Counted from the stretch's first letter, positions 25,523 to 35,196 are shown. The stretch is 64,000 bases of DNA from Bradyrhizobium sp. G127 (GCF_021502575.1 NZ_JAKFGN010000002.1:1240001-1304000), one strand, 5' to 3'. Numbers and translations: made by a program. The notes: generated by a model from the sequence alone, not told the origin.

Positions 25523-26533
25523 TTAGCGCAGAGCTGGGCCTGTGGAGGCGCGGATGACAAGACCGTCCGGCGGTAATGGCGCGACAGGTTGCGGCGTACC
25601 GCCGCCGAGAAGATCAATCAGAAGATCGGATGCAATCTCACCCATCCGTTCGGTGGGCATCTTCACGGACGTGAGCTGTGGATAGAGCATGGTTGCAACA
25701 GGCGCGTCATGCAGGCCCATCACCGAGACATCGCGGGGAATTTGCAGACCTGCCTCATGCAAGACAGCCATGGCACCGGCCGCAGTGACGAGGGTTGCGC
25801 CGAGAACCGCTGTCGGCTTCAGTGCAAGAAGGCTACGCATGGCATCGGCGCCGCCTTCGGCCGTATATCCGGCGACAGCGACCAGTTTTGAATCGAACGG
25901 AATGCCGTGACGCTCGAGCCCATCGCGATATCCGGCGAGACGCTCGCCCGCATTGAATCCGCCGGGCCGACCCGAAAGATGCGCGATACGCCTGTGGCCC
26001 ATCTGCGCCAGATGATCGACCGCGATAGCCGCGGCCGCGCGGCTGTCCAGCACGACACAATACGGACTGCCCGGCAATCGCCGGTTGAGCAGCACGAACG
26101 GCGTATGCGTGGACTCCAGTTCCTCGCGCAGCAGGCCATCATCATCGAGACTGGCGACCAGCAGTCCATCGGCACGGTTGCCGTGGGACAAGCGATGATA
26201 CACGGCGTCTGTCGCACCCGACTCACGATGCGCTATCAATAAAGAGTAACCATGTCTTGCGGCGGATTTTTCCGCGCCACGAATGGCAGACGAGAACACC
26301 GGGTTGTCGAGTTGCGGAACGATCAGGCCGAGTGTTCGGCTGCGCGACGTCCGCAAACCCTGTGCAAGCGTATTCGGCGAATAATCAAGGCTGCGTGCGC
26401 TCGCCAAAATACGCTCGCGCGTCTCCGCCCGGATACGCTGACTTTCTTCGCCGCGCAACACCCGTGACGCGGTGGAAATATCCACCCCCGCCATACGCGC
26501 GACGTCGGCTAATCTCGGCCTCATTGATTGCAA
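25523..26533 (-). CDS. LacI-family transcriptional repressor
   Basis: A 336-residue LacI/GalR regulator. The N-terminal HTH and hinge read LADVARMAGVDISTASRVLRG and SLDYSPNTLAQGLRTSRSRTLG, then a periplasmic-binding-protein-like sensor domain with LIVPQLDNPVFSSAIRGAE, HLAQMGHRRIAHLSG and VMGLHDAPVATMLYPQLTSV. It is on the same strand and upstream of the sugar operon, separated by 142 bases that hold a near-perfect LacI-type operator. It probably represses the operon until the substrate or a phosphorylated product binds. A second inverted repeat at 26564-26578 may serve its own promoter. Confidence 0.92.
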   Translation of the reverse strand: MQSMRPRLADVARMAGVDISTASRVLRGEESQRIRAETRERILASARSLDYSPNTLAQGLRTSRSRTLGLIVPQLDNPVFSSAIRGAEKSAARHGYSLLIAHRESGATDAVYHRLSHGNRADGLLVASLDDDGLLREELESTHTPFVLLNRRLPGSPYCVVLDSRAAAAIAVDHLAQMGHRRIAHLSGRPGGFNAGERLAGYRDGLERHGIPFDSKLVAVAGYTAEGGADAMRSLLALKPTAVLGATLVTAAGAMAVLHEAGLQIPRDVSVMGLHDAPVATMLYPQLTSVKMPTERMGEIASDLLIDLLGGGTPQPVAPLPPDGLVIRASTGPALR

Positions 26534-26563
26534 GAAGTCCCAGTTGCATCCAAGCAGCGAGCC

Positions 26564-26578
26564 TAGTCTTGAAGACTA
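26564..26578. promoter_or_regulatory. inverted repeat upstream of lacI
   Basis: TAGTCTT-G-AAGACTA, a perfect 7-bp inverted repeat 31-45 bases upstream of the lacI ATG and beside an AT-rich stretch (TATATAAAAC) suited to a promoter. It does not resemble the AAACG operator, so a different regulator or a chance structure is possible. Confidence 0.4.
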
Positions 26579-26636
26579 TATAAAACAAGCAATCGCGCTC
26601 TGAGAATCTGTCGGAACGGCTGATGCCCGGAGCTGT

Positions 26637-27032
26637 CTATGCGATTTGTATTGGCCGTCTGCATACAAGATCGATCTCGATCAGGGCATCGTAAGCCAGA
26701 CCGGTGACGCCGACGCATGTACGCGCCGGCAGCCGGCCTTCGGCGAAATAACTTCGATACGTCTCGTTCATCGCCGCATAGTCTTGCTTGAAGCGCGTGA
26801 GATAGATCCGCGCCATGACGACATGTTCAAAGGCAAGATCAAGGCCGGTCAGCACTCGCCTCAAATTCTCCATGACGGCGCTCGTCTGCGCCACGATGCC
26901 TTCCGGCAACCGGCCCGGCGCTTCAGGCGTATCCGGCATCTGGCCGGTGACGAACACGAAACCATCGGTCTCGACAGCATGGCTAAATGGCGCCACAGGC
27001 TTCGGCCCGCTTGCGATCATGTGAAATTGCAA
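26637..27032 (-). CDS. RidA/YjgF family enamine-imine deaminase
   Basis: A 131-residue RidA-family protein (usual 115-135). It has the family opening with PFSHAVETDGFVFVTGQMPD, ENLRRVLTGLDLAFEHVVMARIYL in the middle, and the conserved C-terminal arginine/glutamate region RTCVGVTGLAYDALIEIDLV. RidA proteins hydrolyse reactive enamines and imines such as 2-aminoacrylate. It starts three bases after the stop of the AraC-formamidase fusion, so it is coupled to the amide operon and may clear or process a nitrogenous intermediate. The cognate substrate is unknown. Confidence 0.88.
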   Translation of the reverse strand: MQFHMIASGPKPVAPFSHAVETDGFVFVTGQMPDTPEAPGRLPEGIVAQTSAVMENLRRVLTGLDLAFEHVVMARIYLTRFKQDYAAMNETYRSYFAEGRLPARTCVGVTGLAYDALIEIDLVCRRPIQIA

Positions 27033-27035
27033 TGG

Positions 27036-29390
27036 TCAATCCCTGGTTTGTGGCCTGCGATAAGCGGTATCGAAGAGTCGCTTGCTGAGAATCGCATGGA
27101 CGCCCCAGTTGCCATCGACGACCTGGGTCACGCCGAAATCGACACCGGCCGACATCAGCGCGATCGCTTCGTCCTCGCTCAGTCCTTTGATGTTCATCAG
27201 AAAGCGGCGCATCTTTCGGAAGGCATCCTTCATCGCGAGATCCAGCGATGATGTCGCATAGACTTCGCTTTGTCCCTTGGCCCCGAATTCGGCGAGATAG
27301 TTTGGATGGCTGAAACCAGTCAGTACCCAGTCGGTTTCGGTCTCGATCAGCGGATAGGTCAGGTCGGCGAATGCCTGACCCGCAAGGTCCGCCTTCTTGT
27401 GCAGAATCAGTTGAAAGGTACCTGTCATCGAACATTCGATGGCGGTGCCCCCCAATTCGCCATCGCCCTGTGTCGCGTGAGGATCGCCGACCGACAGCAG
27501 CGCGCCCGGTACCGAGACCGGCAGATAGACCGTCGATCCCTTACCGAGCCGCCAATTGTCAAGATTTCCGCCGAAATAGGAAGGCGGCACCGAGTCAACA
27601 AAATCGGCTTCGCGCGGCGCAACAGCAATGACACCGAAATGGGGACGCAGCGGAATGCTGATACCGTCGAGGACATCATGCCGCCGCTTGACCGTGCCGG
27701 GTGCGACCGGAACGCCCGGATAATCATAGGTTCTGTGAACAACGCCGAACGGATCAGTCTGCGGCTCCCACCGGTAGGAATACAGAGCGCGCGCATGCGG
27801 CGCACCGTCATGATCGAATATCTCGTAAATCGTCACGACTTCTCGCGGCTTCGAGTCGTCGAGAAATTCGTTATAGTGATAACCCCACCATGCCGCGACG
27901 CTGCTGCCAAAAACTTGCCCCGCGAAGTCGCGATTGCGGCTCGGCCTTGGAACAATGTCGAGTATGCGGACCTCAAGGACGTCACCGGGTTGAGCGTCCT
28001 TCACTGCAACCGGGCCCGTGCAGATGTGAACACCGAAGCCTTCGCCAGCACCGCGGCCGTAAACAGACGCATCGATTGGTCCCGCGCCGCGACGGTCGAC
28101 GTTCTTCCGATCGCGGGTCCAGTGAAACACACTCTCGGCTCCGGCATCCCCAGCGATCATGCGTTCCGGGTCATCCGACGCATGCTGGGTCAGCGTCTCG
28201 ATTGTGATCGTATCGCCGGAATTGACCTCAATCTGTGGCTGCAAGGAGCGGCTGAAGTAGCCCCAATGTACCCGCTCGGCTTCGACGGACAAATGATGAT
28301 GGTTGTGACCACATTCAGCGTTCGACGGGAGACAATCGCTGTCGGCACTAATTCGGCGACCCGGGGGTGCCACGTGATGGTTGCGCAATTGCGTTAGCGC
28401 GGCCTGAGGCCAGCCGCGCTGCCCGGCGACGGGCGATGATGCCGAGGCGCGCTCGATTTCATGCTGACGAAACTCGCGCGGCGACAGTCCGAACCGGTTA
28501 CGGAACGCACGGCTAAAATACGCCGAGTCGTTGAAACCGCTGCGATAGGCGATCTCCGAAATTGAATGATGCGCCTCGGCAGGGTTCGACAGATCGGCCC
28601 AGGTTCGCTGAAGGCGGCGTTCGCGTATATAATGGGTGAAGCTATTGCCGGTGCCTTCGAACAACTTCTGAAGGTAGCGTTCGGAGATGCCCTCGGCATC
28701 CGCAACCTTGGCCGGGGCAAGATCTGGATCGCCGAGTTTACGTTCGATCGTTTGATAGACCCGATACAGAATCGCGGCCTGTGTCACGCTGCCACTGGAA
28801 TCAGACGTCGGCAGGGCATTACGCATGAAAGTCGGGAGCAGATCAGCAAGGCTTTGCGAGACAGCGGACCATTCAGGGTTGGACAACATCTCGAGCGACT
28901 GCGCTGTCGCCCCGAGCATTCGGGTGAAAATATCGGTGAACCCGCCGGGCGGTAGCACTTTGACTTCACCGAAGGCCGGGCCGCACAGTTTGCGGCCATG
29001 AAATGCGTCAGACGTGACGGACAAAACGATAGCCCGCATGTCGCGCTGGAAGGCAACGCTCCAATCGCCACGACGCGGCAACAGCAGCAGATGCGCGGCC
29101 GATACGATCTGGTGGCCGCTGCCGGTTTTCAACGCGACGCCCTCCTCGATCGGCATCAGCACCAGTGGCAAATCGTCAGCAAGATGATGCAGCGGGGAGA
29201 TGGCCTGCGCGCCCGCCGACAGCTTCGCCATCACGACGCCTTCGGAACTCCGCCGCGATGCCGTCGCATAGCCGCGGTGGACGCTCGTGGCAGCTGAGGG
29301 CTGGAGGCCGACCGCGGCGAGAACGTCGCGCCACGCCTCTGGCCGGGCGTCTTCGGAATAGGACTCACTCGTGAACGGGCGAAAACTCAT
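27036..29390 (-). CDS. AraC-type regulator fused to an acetamidase/formamidase domain
   Basis: One continuous frame of 784 residues from ATG 29390 (the frame opens at 29507). Residues about 1-200 form an AraC-type N-terminal sensor region (LVLMPIEEGVALKTGSG, LLLPRRGDWSVAF). Residues about 205-310 are a complete AraC DNA-binding domain: KVADAEGISERYLQKLFEGT and SISEIAYRSGFNDSAYFSRA, ending FGLSPREFRQ. A linker of about 50 residues follows. From about 365 to the end is a full acetamidase/formamidase (VHWGYFS, SVGDPHATQGDGELGGTA, VDFGVTQVVDGNWGVHA), by eye roughly 60% identical to the neighbour at 29522. That neighbour has a C-x2-C-x4-C motif (CKACYAGKC) which is missing here. No stop or frameshift separates the halves. 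Function could be regulation, amide hydrolysis, or both. Confidence 0.82.
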   Translation of the reverse strand: MSFRPFTSESYSEDARPEAWRDVLAAVGLQPSAATSVHRGYATASRRSSEGVVMAKLSAGAQAISPLHHLADDLPLVLMPIEEGVALKTGSGHQIVSAAHLLLLPRRGDWSVAFQRDMRAIVLSVTSDAFHGRKLCGPAFGEVKVLPPGGFTDIFTRMLGATAQSLEMLSNPEWSAVSQSLADLLPTFMRNALPTSDSSGSVTQAAILYRVYQTIERKLGDPDLAPAKVADAEGISERYLQKLFEGTGNSFTHYIRERRLQRTWADLSNPAEAHHSISEIAYRSGFNDSAYFSRAFRNRFGLSPREFRQHEIERASASSPVAGQRGWPQAALTQLRNHHVAPPGRRISADSDCLPSNAECGHNHHHLSVEAERVHWGYFSRSLQPQIEVNSGDTITIETLTQHASDDPERMIAGDAGAESVFHWTRDRKNVDRRGAGPIDASVYGRGAGEGFGVHICTGPVAVKDAQPGDVLEVRILDIVPRPSRNRDFAGQVFGSSVAAWWGYHYNEFLDDSKPREVVTIYEIFDHDGAPHARALYSYRWEPQTDPFGVVHRTYDYPGVPVAPGTVKRRHDVLDGISIPLRPHFGVIAVAPREADFVDSVPPSYFGGNLDNWRLGKGSTVYLPVSVPGALLSVGDPHATQGDGELGGTAIECSMTGTFQLILHKKADLAGQAFADLTYPLIETETDWVLTGFSHPNYLAEFGAKGQSEVYATSSLDLAMKDAFRKMRRFLMNIKGLSEDEAIALMSAGVDFGVTQVVDGNWGVHAILSKRLFDTAYRRPQTRD

Positions 29391-29521
29391 CAAACGGCCC
29401 CCAATAGGCCGAATCAAGCAACCTCCATGCCAGAGGCCCGGCACGGATTGCCCGATCTGCTGCGTCGAATGCGCCCAGACGACTCCTTCGCCATGTCCGA
29501 AACTCATTTGAGATCAGATGT

Positions 29522-30763
29522 TTAATCGCAACGGAATACACTCTTGCGGATGGTGCCGTGGACGCCCCAATTGGCGTCCACCACCTGTGTGACTCCGAAA
29601 TCCGCGCCCACCGACATCAGAGAGATCGCCTCATCCTCGCTCAGCTTGTGCACGGTCATGAGAAACCGGCGCAGCTTGCGGAACGCGTCGCGCATGGCGC
29701 GGTCGAGGCTGGAGTGGTTGACGATTTCAGCCTGCGCGTCGGCACCGAGTTCCGCCAGGTAGTTGGCATAGGTGAAGCCGTAAACCGACCAGGCCTGCTC
29801 GGTCTCCAACATCGGATGGGTCAGTCCTTCGAGCGGCGTGCCACCTAGATCGCGATGCTTGTGCAGGATGAACTCGAAATCGCCGGTCAGCGACGTCTCG
29901 ATCGCTGTGCCGCCCAGTTCGCTGTCACCCTGCGCGGCGTGCGGATCACCGACCGAGAAGAATGCGCCCGGCACCGCGACCGGATAATACATCCGCGCCC
30001 CCTTCCCGACGCGCCAGTCGTCGATATTGCCGCCGGTGTAGCTCGGCGGAATCGAACTGACATAATCCTGCTCCGACGGCGCCAGCCCCATGGTGCCGAA
30101 GTGGAGCCGTGCCGGCACCTTGACGCTGGTGAGAATGTTCTCTCGCTTGCGGATCGTGGTGTGATCGACGCGCACGCCGGGATAGTCGATGGTGGGATGC
30201 ACGATCCCGTCCGGATCGGTCTGCGGCGTCCAGACGTAATTATAGACAGCCTTGGCGAAGGGTTCGCCCGTGGTGTCGAGTTCGAAAATCGTGACCACCT
30301 CGCGCGGCTTCGGCTCCTCGATCAGATCGTGATAATGAAAGCCCCAATTGGCCGCGACATTCGAACCGAAACACTTCCCGGCATAACACGCCTTGCAGGC
30401 AGGCCGCGGCCGCACATCGAGGATGCGGACCTCCAGCACATCGCCAGGTTCCGCATTTTCAATCGCCACCGGGCCCGTCAACAGGTGAACGCCGACGCCT
30501 TCGCCTGAGCCGCGGATGAACGGTCCTTCGGCCGGACCTGAACCACGGCGAGCCACTGCCTTGTGCTCGCGTGTCCAGCGAAACACGCTTTCGGCGCCGG
30601 GATCGTCGGCGATCATGCGCTCGTAGTCATCGTTGGCGTGATGGGTCAGCGTTTCGATGGTCGCGCGGTCGCCGGATTTCAGCGTCAGCGCGGGCGCGAC
30701 CTTCTTGCTGAAATAGCCCCAATGGACCGTCTTGGGAGATACCGGAAGAAGATGATGCTTCAT
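29522..30763 (-). CDS. acetamidase/formamidase family amidohydrolase
   Basis: A stand-alone member of the FmdA/acetamidase family (413 residues), which hydrolyses formamide or short amides to the acid and ammonia in the cytoplasm. The start MKHHLLPVSPKTVHWGYFS at ATG 30763 is supported by similarity to the fused paralogue and by GAGG upstream; the frame extends to 30859 but overlaps the ABC gene there. Typical blocks: ETLTHHANDDYERMI, GSGEGVGVHLLTGPVAI, SVGDPHAAQGDSELGGTAIE and VGADFGVTQVVDANWGVHG. It has a CKACYAGKC cysteine motif. It lies in the operon between the permease-ATPase and the AraC fusion. Confidence 0.88.
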   Translation of the reverse strand: MKHHLLPVSPKTVHWGYFSKKVAPALTLKSGDRATIETLTHHANDDYERMIADDPGAESVFRWTREHKAVARRGSGPAEGPFIRGSGEGVGVHLLTGPVAIENAEPGDVLEVRILDVRPRPACKACYAGKCFGSNVAANWGFHYHDLIEEPKPREVVTIFELDTTGEPFAKAVYNYVWTPQTDPDGIVHPTIDYPGVRVDHTTIRKRENILTSVKVPARLHFGTMGLAPSEQDYVSSIPPSYTGGNIDDWRVGKGARMYYPVAVPGAFFSVGDPHAAQGDSELGGTAIETSLTGDFEFILHKHRDLGGTPLEGLTHPMLETEQAWSVYGFTYANYLAELGADAQAEIVNHSSLDRAMRDAFRKLRRFLMTVHKLSEDEAISLMSVGADFGVTQVVDANWGVHGTIRKSVFRCD

Positions 30764-30845
30764 GCTGACAACCTCAGGCAACAATGAACGAACAGCGGAT
30801 TTTGGATTGCAGGAGAGCCAACCCCTGCGACGGCGGCGGGAATAG

Positions 30846-32450
30846 TCATGCTTTCTCACCCTCCATCACGCTGAGGAAACGCTGCGTGACAGGGTTGCGT
30901 GGGTTGGTCAGAACCTCATGAGCCGGTCCTTCCTCGATGATCGAGCCGCCGGACAGCAGCACGACGCGGTCCGCCACCTCGTCGGCAAAACGCAACTGAT
31001 GCGTCGAGATGATCATCGTCAGCCCGTCCTCAATGGCGAGGCGGCGGATCACCTCCAGCACTTCATTGACCAGTTCGGGATCAAGCGCAGACGTCGGTTC
31101 ATCAAGCAGAAGCACGCTGGGATTGGGCGCCAGTGCGCGCGCGATCGCGACACGTTGCTGCTGTCCGCCCGACAGGTGGCGAGGCAAGGCATCGGCGCGA
31201 TGACTGAGGCCGACGCGATCCAGCAGTTCGCTCGCACGCTTGTCGGCATCGACGCGGGAAATGCCGTGCACCCAGCGGAGCGGTCCTGCGACATTTTCCT
31301 TCGCAGTGAGATGGCTGAAAAGATTGAACTGCTGAAACAACATGCCGATGCCAAGCTCGGCGCGTTCATTGGCCAGCGCACGCGGGGCAAGAGCATTGCC
31401 TTGCAGCCCGAAGCCGATGCGGCGACCGCCGACCACAATCGTACCGGCATCCCATGATTCGAGATGATTGATACAGCGGAGCAGCGTGCTTTTGCCCGAG
31501 CCGGACGGGCCGAGCAAAGCCACCACCTCGCCGACCCGCACATTGAGGTCCACACGATCGAGAACGATCTGCTTGTCGTAGCGCTTGTGCAGTCCTGCGA
31601 CTTCGACGGCCACGGCGTTGCGGCTGAGCATCTCGGCGCGTTTCGCGCGATCGACAAGCTCCAGCTTCGGCTTCGCCGGCGGCAATTCGGCGACGCCGAG
31701 ATCGGTCACTTTTTCGCCGGGCGCGTCAGTTCCCAGCGGTTCATCGAGCGGCTGGAAGCGATACCACGGCAACAGCCGCATCAGCCGGTTTGACGTACTC
31801 TTGCGATCGAGATCGAGCCAATTCTCAATGATGAGCTGGATCGCGGCAATCGCTCCGGTCAGACACAGATAGATGAGACCGGACGCGAAGAAGATCGAGA
31901 AGAAATCGAATGTCGATGACGCGAGTTGGGTCGAGCGCAGCGTCAGCTCCTGGACTGCGATCACCGACGCCAGCGACGAATTCTTCAGCGCGCTGACGGT
32001 TTCGCTGCCAAATGCCGGGATCATGGAGCGGATCGCCTGCGGCGCGATGATCCGGCGCATCAGCACCGACGGCGTCATGCCGAGCGCCTGACCTGACAGC
32101 AATTGCCCGCGATCGACGCCGAGCACGCCGGCGCGCAGGATTTCCGAAATGAAAGGAGCCTCGTTGGCGGCAAGCGCCAGACCGGCGGCAAGGATCGCGG
32201 GGAGCTTGATGCCGATGTGCGGCAAGGCGTCGTAGGCGAACACCATTTGCAGGATGAGCGGCGTGCCGCGAAAGATCACGCTGTATCCCCGCGCCAATGC
32301 AGCCAGCAGCGGGAAGCGGCTGAGCTGCATGGCGGCGAGGATCGTTCCCATGATCAGCCCGCCGATCAGCCCCAGGGCAGTCACCTGAAGGGTGACCTCA
32401 ATGCCCTGAAGCAGATACGGCATGCTGAGATAGTGGAGAAACAGTTCCAT
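30846..32450 (-). CDS. polar amino-acid ABC transporter, permease-ATPase fusion
   Basis: A 534-residue protein joining both functions of an amino-acid-type importer. Residues about 1-230 are a HisM/GlnP-like permease (SVIFRGTPLILQMVF, LGMTPSVLMRRIIAPQAIRSMIPAFG). Residues about 285-534 are a GlnQ/HisP-like ATPase: GPSGSGKST, MLFQQFNLFSHLT, LSGGQQQRVAIARAL, LLLDEPTSALDPE and STHQLRFADEVAD. Such fusions are known in this family. With one permease half per chain, the complex is probably a homodimer. It follows the binding-protein gene by 19 bases. The operon's amidases suggest the cargo carries an amide, but this is inference. Confidence 0.88.
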   Translation of the reverse strand: MELFLHYLSMPYLLQGIEVTLQVTALGLIGGLIMGTILAAMQLSRFPLLAALARGYSVIFRGTPLILQMVFAYDALPHIGIKLPAILAAGLALAANEAPFISEILRAGVLGVDRGQLLSGQALGMTPSVLMRRIIAPQAIRSMIPAFGSETVSALKNSSLASVIAVQELTLRSTQLASSTFDFFSIFFASGLIYLCLTGAIAAIQLIIENWLDLDRKSTSNRLMRLLPWYRFQPLDEPLGTDAPGEKVTDLGVAELPPAKPKLELVDRAKRAEMLSRNAVAVEVAGLHKRYDKQIVLDRVDLNVRVGEVVALLGPSGSGKSTLLRCINHLESWDAGTIVVGGRRIGFGLQGNALAPRALANERAELGIGMLFQQFNLFSHLTAKENVAGPLRWVHGISRVDADKRASELLDRVGLSHRADALPRHLSGGQQQRVAIARALAPNPSVLLLDEPTSALDPELVNEVLEVIRRLAIEDGLTMIISTHQLRFADEVADRVVLLSGGSIIEEGPAHEVLTNPRNPVTQRFLSVMEGEKA

Positions 32451-32469
32451 TACTGAAGAACCGGCCGCC

Positions 32470-33381
32470 TTACTTCACCACCAGGAGGCCCGGCTCCATG
32501 AGATTGTTCGGATCGAGATTCCACTTCTTGAGCAGCGCAAGCTGATCTCCCGACTTGTAGATTTCGGTGAGCGCATCCTTCACCGCGTCGCGGAATTTCG
32601 GCTTGTTCTTCGGAACGGCGATACCGACCGAATAGGGAATCGTCACCGCGATCGCCTTCTCGAGTTTGTCGGGATAGGCCTTCACTGCATTGTCGACCGT
32701 GTTGACGTCGTTGACATAGGTGTCGGCACGCCCGGCAAGGATCGCCTGAATACAGTTGGCATTGTTGTCATAGAGCTGGATGGTCGGCTCCGGCTTGCCT
32801 GCCGCCTTGCACTGCGGCGCCAGGGCCTGAATCAGCGGCACTTCGACATAGCCAGTGTTTTCGGCTGCCGCCGCACCGCACATCGATAGATTGATGCCGT
32901 CGATTTTCTTTGGATTTCCCTTGGCGACCAGCACGCCGTCGAAGACCTTGGAATAGGTGATGAAGTCAGCAGCCTTGGCCCGCTCTTCTGTCGCGTAGAT
33001 GTCCGAGATCACGATGTCGGCCTGGCCGGCGGCAAGCGTCGTCAGCAGCGCCGCAAAAGTCACAGCCTTGTAGGTCAGCTTGAAGCCGAGGCATTCGCCG
33101 ATCGCTTCGCCGAGATCGATGTCGAATCCGACATACTTGCTGGGATCCTTGGGATCGATCGATTCATAGCCAGGGGTATGCGGATTGATGGCATTGACAA
33201 GCGTTTTGCCCTTCCAGTCGGGGTATTTTTCCTGCAAGGCAGCACAGGCAGCCGGTGTGGCCGCCTCCGCCTTCGTGGGGACACCAAGGCTCGTGATAAG
33301 AACTGTGCCAAGAACAGCGCTACGCAATCCCGCAGCATAAAGCCGCCGCAGCGGCACTCTCGTGAAAAAACGCGTCTGCAT
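32470..33381 (-). CDS. amino-acid-type ABC transporter substrate-binding protein
   Basis: First gene of the operon, 303 residues, Sec-exported: a positively charged start, the hydrophobic stretch SAVLGTVLITSLGV and cleavage likely after KAEA. The body is of the SBP_bac_3 (HisJ/GlnH) family: YVGFDIDLGEAIGECLGFKL, GQADIVISDIYATEERAKAADFITYS, AGRADTYVNDVNTVD and a C-terminal LLKKWNLDPNNL. Four cysteines are unusual for the family and could pair in the periplasm. GGAG precedes the ATG by eight bases. The ligand is an amino acid or derivative, not resolved here. Confidence 0.87.
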   Translation of the reverse strand: MQTRFFTRVPLRRLYAAGLRSAVLGTVLITSLGVPTKAEAATPAACAALQEKYPDWKGKTLVNAINPHTPGYESIDPKDPSKYVGFDIDLGEAIGECLGFKLTYKAVTFAALLTTLAAGQADIVISDIYATEERAKAADFITYSKVFDGVLVAKGNPKKIDGINLSMCGAAAAENTGYVEVPLIQALAPQCKAAGKPEPTIQLYDNNANCIQAILAGRADTYVNDVNTVDNAVKAYPDKLEKAIAVTIPYSVGIAVPKNKPKFRDAVKDALTEIYKSGDQLALLKKWNLDPNNLMEPGLLVVK

Positions 33382-33404
33382 CTGGTTTTCTCCTTCGACG
33401 TTGT

Positions 33405-33419
33405 CATGGCTGCGCCATG
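33405..33419. promoter_or_regulatory. inverted repeat in the leader of the amide operon
   Basis: CATGGC-TGC-GCCATG, a perfect 6-bp inverted repeat 24-38 bases before the ATG of the binding-protein gene. It could be an operator or a small leader hairpin close to the ribosome site. No regulator is assigned; the AraC fusion in this operon is one candidate. Confidence 0.4.
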
Positions 33420-33553
33420 TTCCAAGCTCGAAGGAAGCGTAGTGTCAGATGTCAGGGACGGCTTGTCCCAGAGCGCACTAAAAGTTGGATCGCCCCGCGT
33501 CACGAAATAGGCAAAAGCTGCAAAAAATTTAGCCACCCACCACTTTCGAGACC

Positions 33554-33586
33554 TGCGGCCAACCTGAACAAGTCAGGCTGGCCGCA
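33554..33586. terminator. long hairpin downstream of mmsA
   Basis: A stem of 13 paired bases with one mismatch (TGCGGCCA-a-CCTGA / TCAGG-c-TGGCCGCA) and a five-base loop, starting 16 bases after the mmsA stop. Neither strand shows a T-run after it, so it may protect the mRNA 3' end or mark a Rho-dependent end rather than act as a classical terminator. Confidence 0.6.
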
Positions 33587-33601
33587 AGCTTAGGGATTCA
33601 T

Positions 33602-35095
33602 CTACTTCATCGTTGGCATGACAAACTCAGGCCCCTGACCGATGCTTGTCGGCCAGCGGCTGGTGACGGTCTTGAGCCGCGTATAGAACCGAATTCCCTC
33701 CGGGCCGTGCATGGAATGATCGCCGAACAGCGACGCCTTCCATCCACCGAACGAATGGAATGCCACCGGTACCGGAATCGGCACATTGATGCCGACCATG
33801 CCGACACGGATGCGGTGCGCGAACTCGCGGGCCACGTCTCCATTCTGCGTGAAGATCGCAGTGCCGTTCCCGTACTCGTTGTCATTGATCATTTTCGCCG
33901 CCGCCGCGTAGTCGGGCGAACGCACTACACCGAGCACCGGGCCGAAAATCTCTTCCTTGTAGATCTTCATGTCCGTGGTCACGTGATCGAACAACGTGCC
34001 ACCGATGAAGTAGCCGCCCTCGTTGGAACGGAAATCGCGGCCATCGACAACCAGCTTCGCGCCTTCCGCAACGCCGGAATCGATGTAACCCCGAACCTTG
34101 TCGAGATGCTGCCGGGTTACCAAAGGCCCCATTTCGGATTCCGCATTGAATCCGGAACCGACCTTCAAGGACCGGATTTTCGGCTCCAGCTTCGCGATCA
34201 AAGCATCCGCCGTCTTCTCGCCGATCGGAACCGCAACCGAAATCGCCATACAGCGCTCACCAGCAGAACCGTAAGCTGCACCCATCAGCGCATCAGCCGC
34301 CTGATCGAGATCCGCATCCGGCATCACGACCATGTGGTTCTTGGCGCCGCCCAACGCCTGACAGCGCTTACCTGTGCTTGTTGCGGTGGAGTAGATGTAG
34401 CGTGCGATCGGCGTCGATCCCACAAAGCTGATGGCCTCGACATCCGGGTTCAGAAGCAGCGCATCGACCGCTTCCTTGTCGCCATGCACGACATTAAACA
34501 CGCCGGCGGGAAGACCTGCTTCGGCCAGCCACTGCGCAATGATCAGCGCTGCGGACGGATCGCGCTCGGACGGCTTGAGGATAAAGGTATTGCCGCAGGC
34601 CAGCGCTACCGGAAACATCCACATGGGCACCATGGCCGGGAAATTGAACGGAGTGATGCCCGCGACAACGCCGAGCGGCTGGCGCACGCCAAAGCTGTCA
34701 ACGCGCGTGCCGACATTCTCGCTGACTTCTCCCTTCAGAAGCTGAGGGGCACCGACCGCAAACTCGACGACTTCCAGCCCGCGCTGAATTTCGCCCTTGG
34801 CATCCGACAACGTCTTGCCGTGCTCGGAGGTAATCACTGCGGCGAGGTCATCGATTCGATCTTCGGCGATCCGCAGAAAGCGGTTGAGAATCCGGGCGCG
34901 ACGCAATGACGGCGTATCGCCCCAGCCTTCCGCTGCCGCGCGCGCGGCAGCCACCGCCGCATTGACCTCGGCCGTGCTGGCGAGGCCGACCACCGCGGTC
35001 TGCTCGCCCGTCGCAGGATTAAAGACCGGCGATGTCCGACCGCTACGGCCAGCGACAAGTTGGCCACCAATATAGTGCTTGATTTCCGAAGCCAT
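33602..35095 (-). CDS. mmsA: CoA-acylating methylmalonate-semialdehyde dehydrogenase
   Basis: Converts methylmalonate semialdehyde (or malonate semialdehyde) with CoA and NAD to propionyl-CoA (acetyl-CoA) in valine, thymine or inositol breakdown. ATG 35095 has GGGAG upstream; the product is 497 residues (usual about 500). The catalytic cysteine is in [17 protein letters not shown]-site blocks are [15 protein letters not shown] and [10 protein letters not shown], and [21 protein letters not shown] plus the ending [12 protein letters not shown] are typical of MmsA. It stands alone, divergent from a LysR gene 101 bases away, which probably controls it. No other valine-pathway genes are adjacent. 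Confidence 0.9.
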   Translation of the reverse strand: MASEIKHYIGGQLVAGRSGRTSPVFNPATGEQTAVVGLASTAEVNAAVAAARAAAEGWGDTPSLRRARILNRFLRIAEDRIDDLAAVITSEHGKTLSDAKGEIQRGLEVVEFAVGAPQLLKGEVSENVGTRVDSFGVRQPLGVVAGITPFNFPAMVPMWMFPVALACGNTFILKPSERDPSAALIIAQWLAEAGLPAGVFNVVHGDKEAVDALLLNPDVEAISFVGSTPIARYIYSTATSTGKRCQALGGAKNHMVVMPDADLDQAADALMGAAYGSAGERCMAISVAVPIGEKTADALIAKLEPKIRSLKVGSGFNAESEMGPLVTRQHLDKVRGYIDSGVAEGAKLVVDGRDFRSNEGGYFIGGTLFDHVTTDMKIYKEEIFGPVLGVVRSPDYAAAAKMINDNEYGNGTAIFTQNGDVAREFAHRIRVGMVGINVPIPVPVAFHSFGGWKASLFGDHSMHGPEGIRFYTRLKTVTSRWPTSIGQGPEFVMPTMK

Positions 35096-35196
35096 AGAAA
35101 CTCTCCCTCTGATATTTCGACGGTCTTTGCGCGTCTCTTCGGCGGCGGACAACGTGAAGTATTGCGGCTTCGATGTGCAGCAAATAGAGTCATCCA

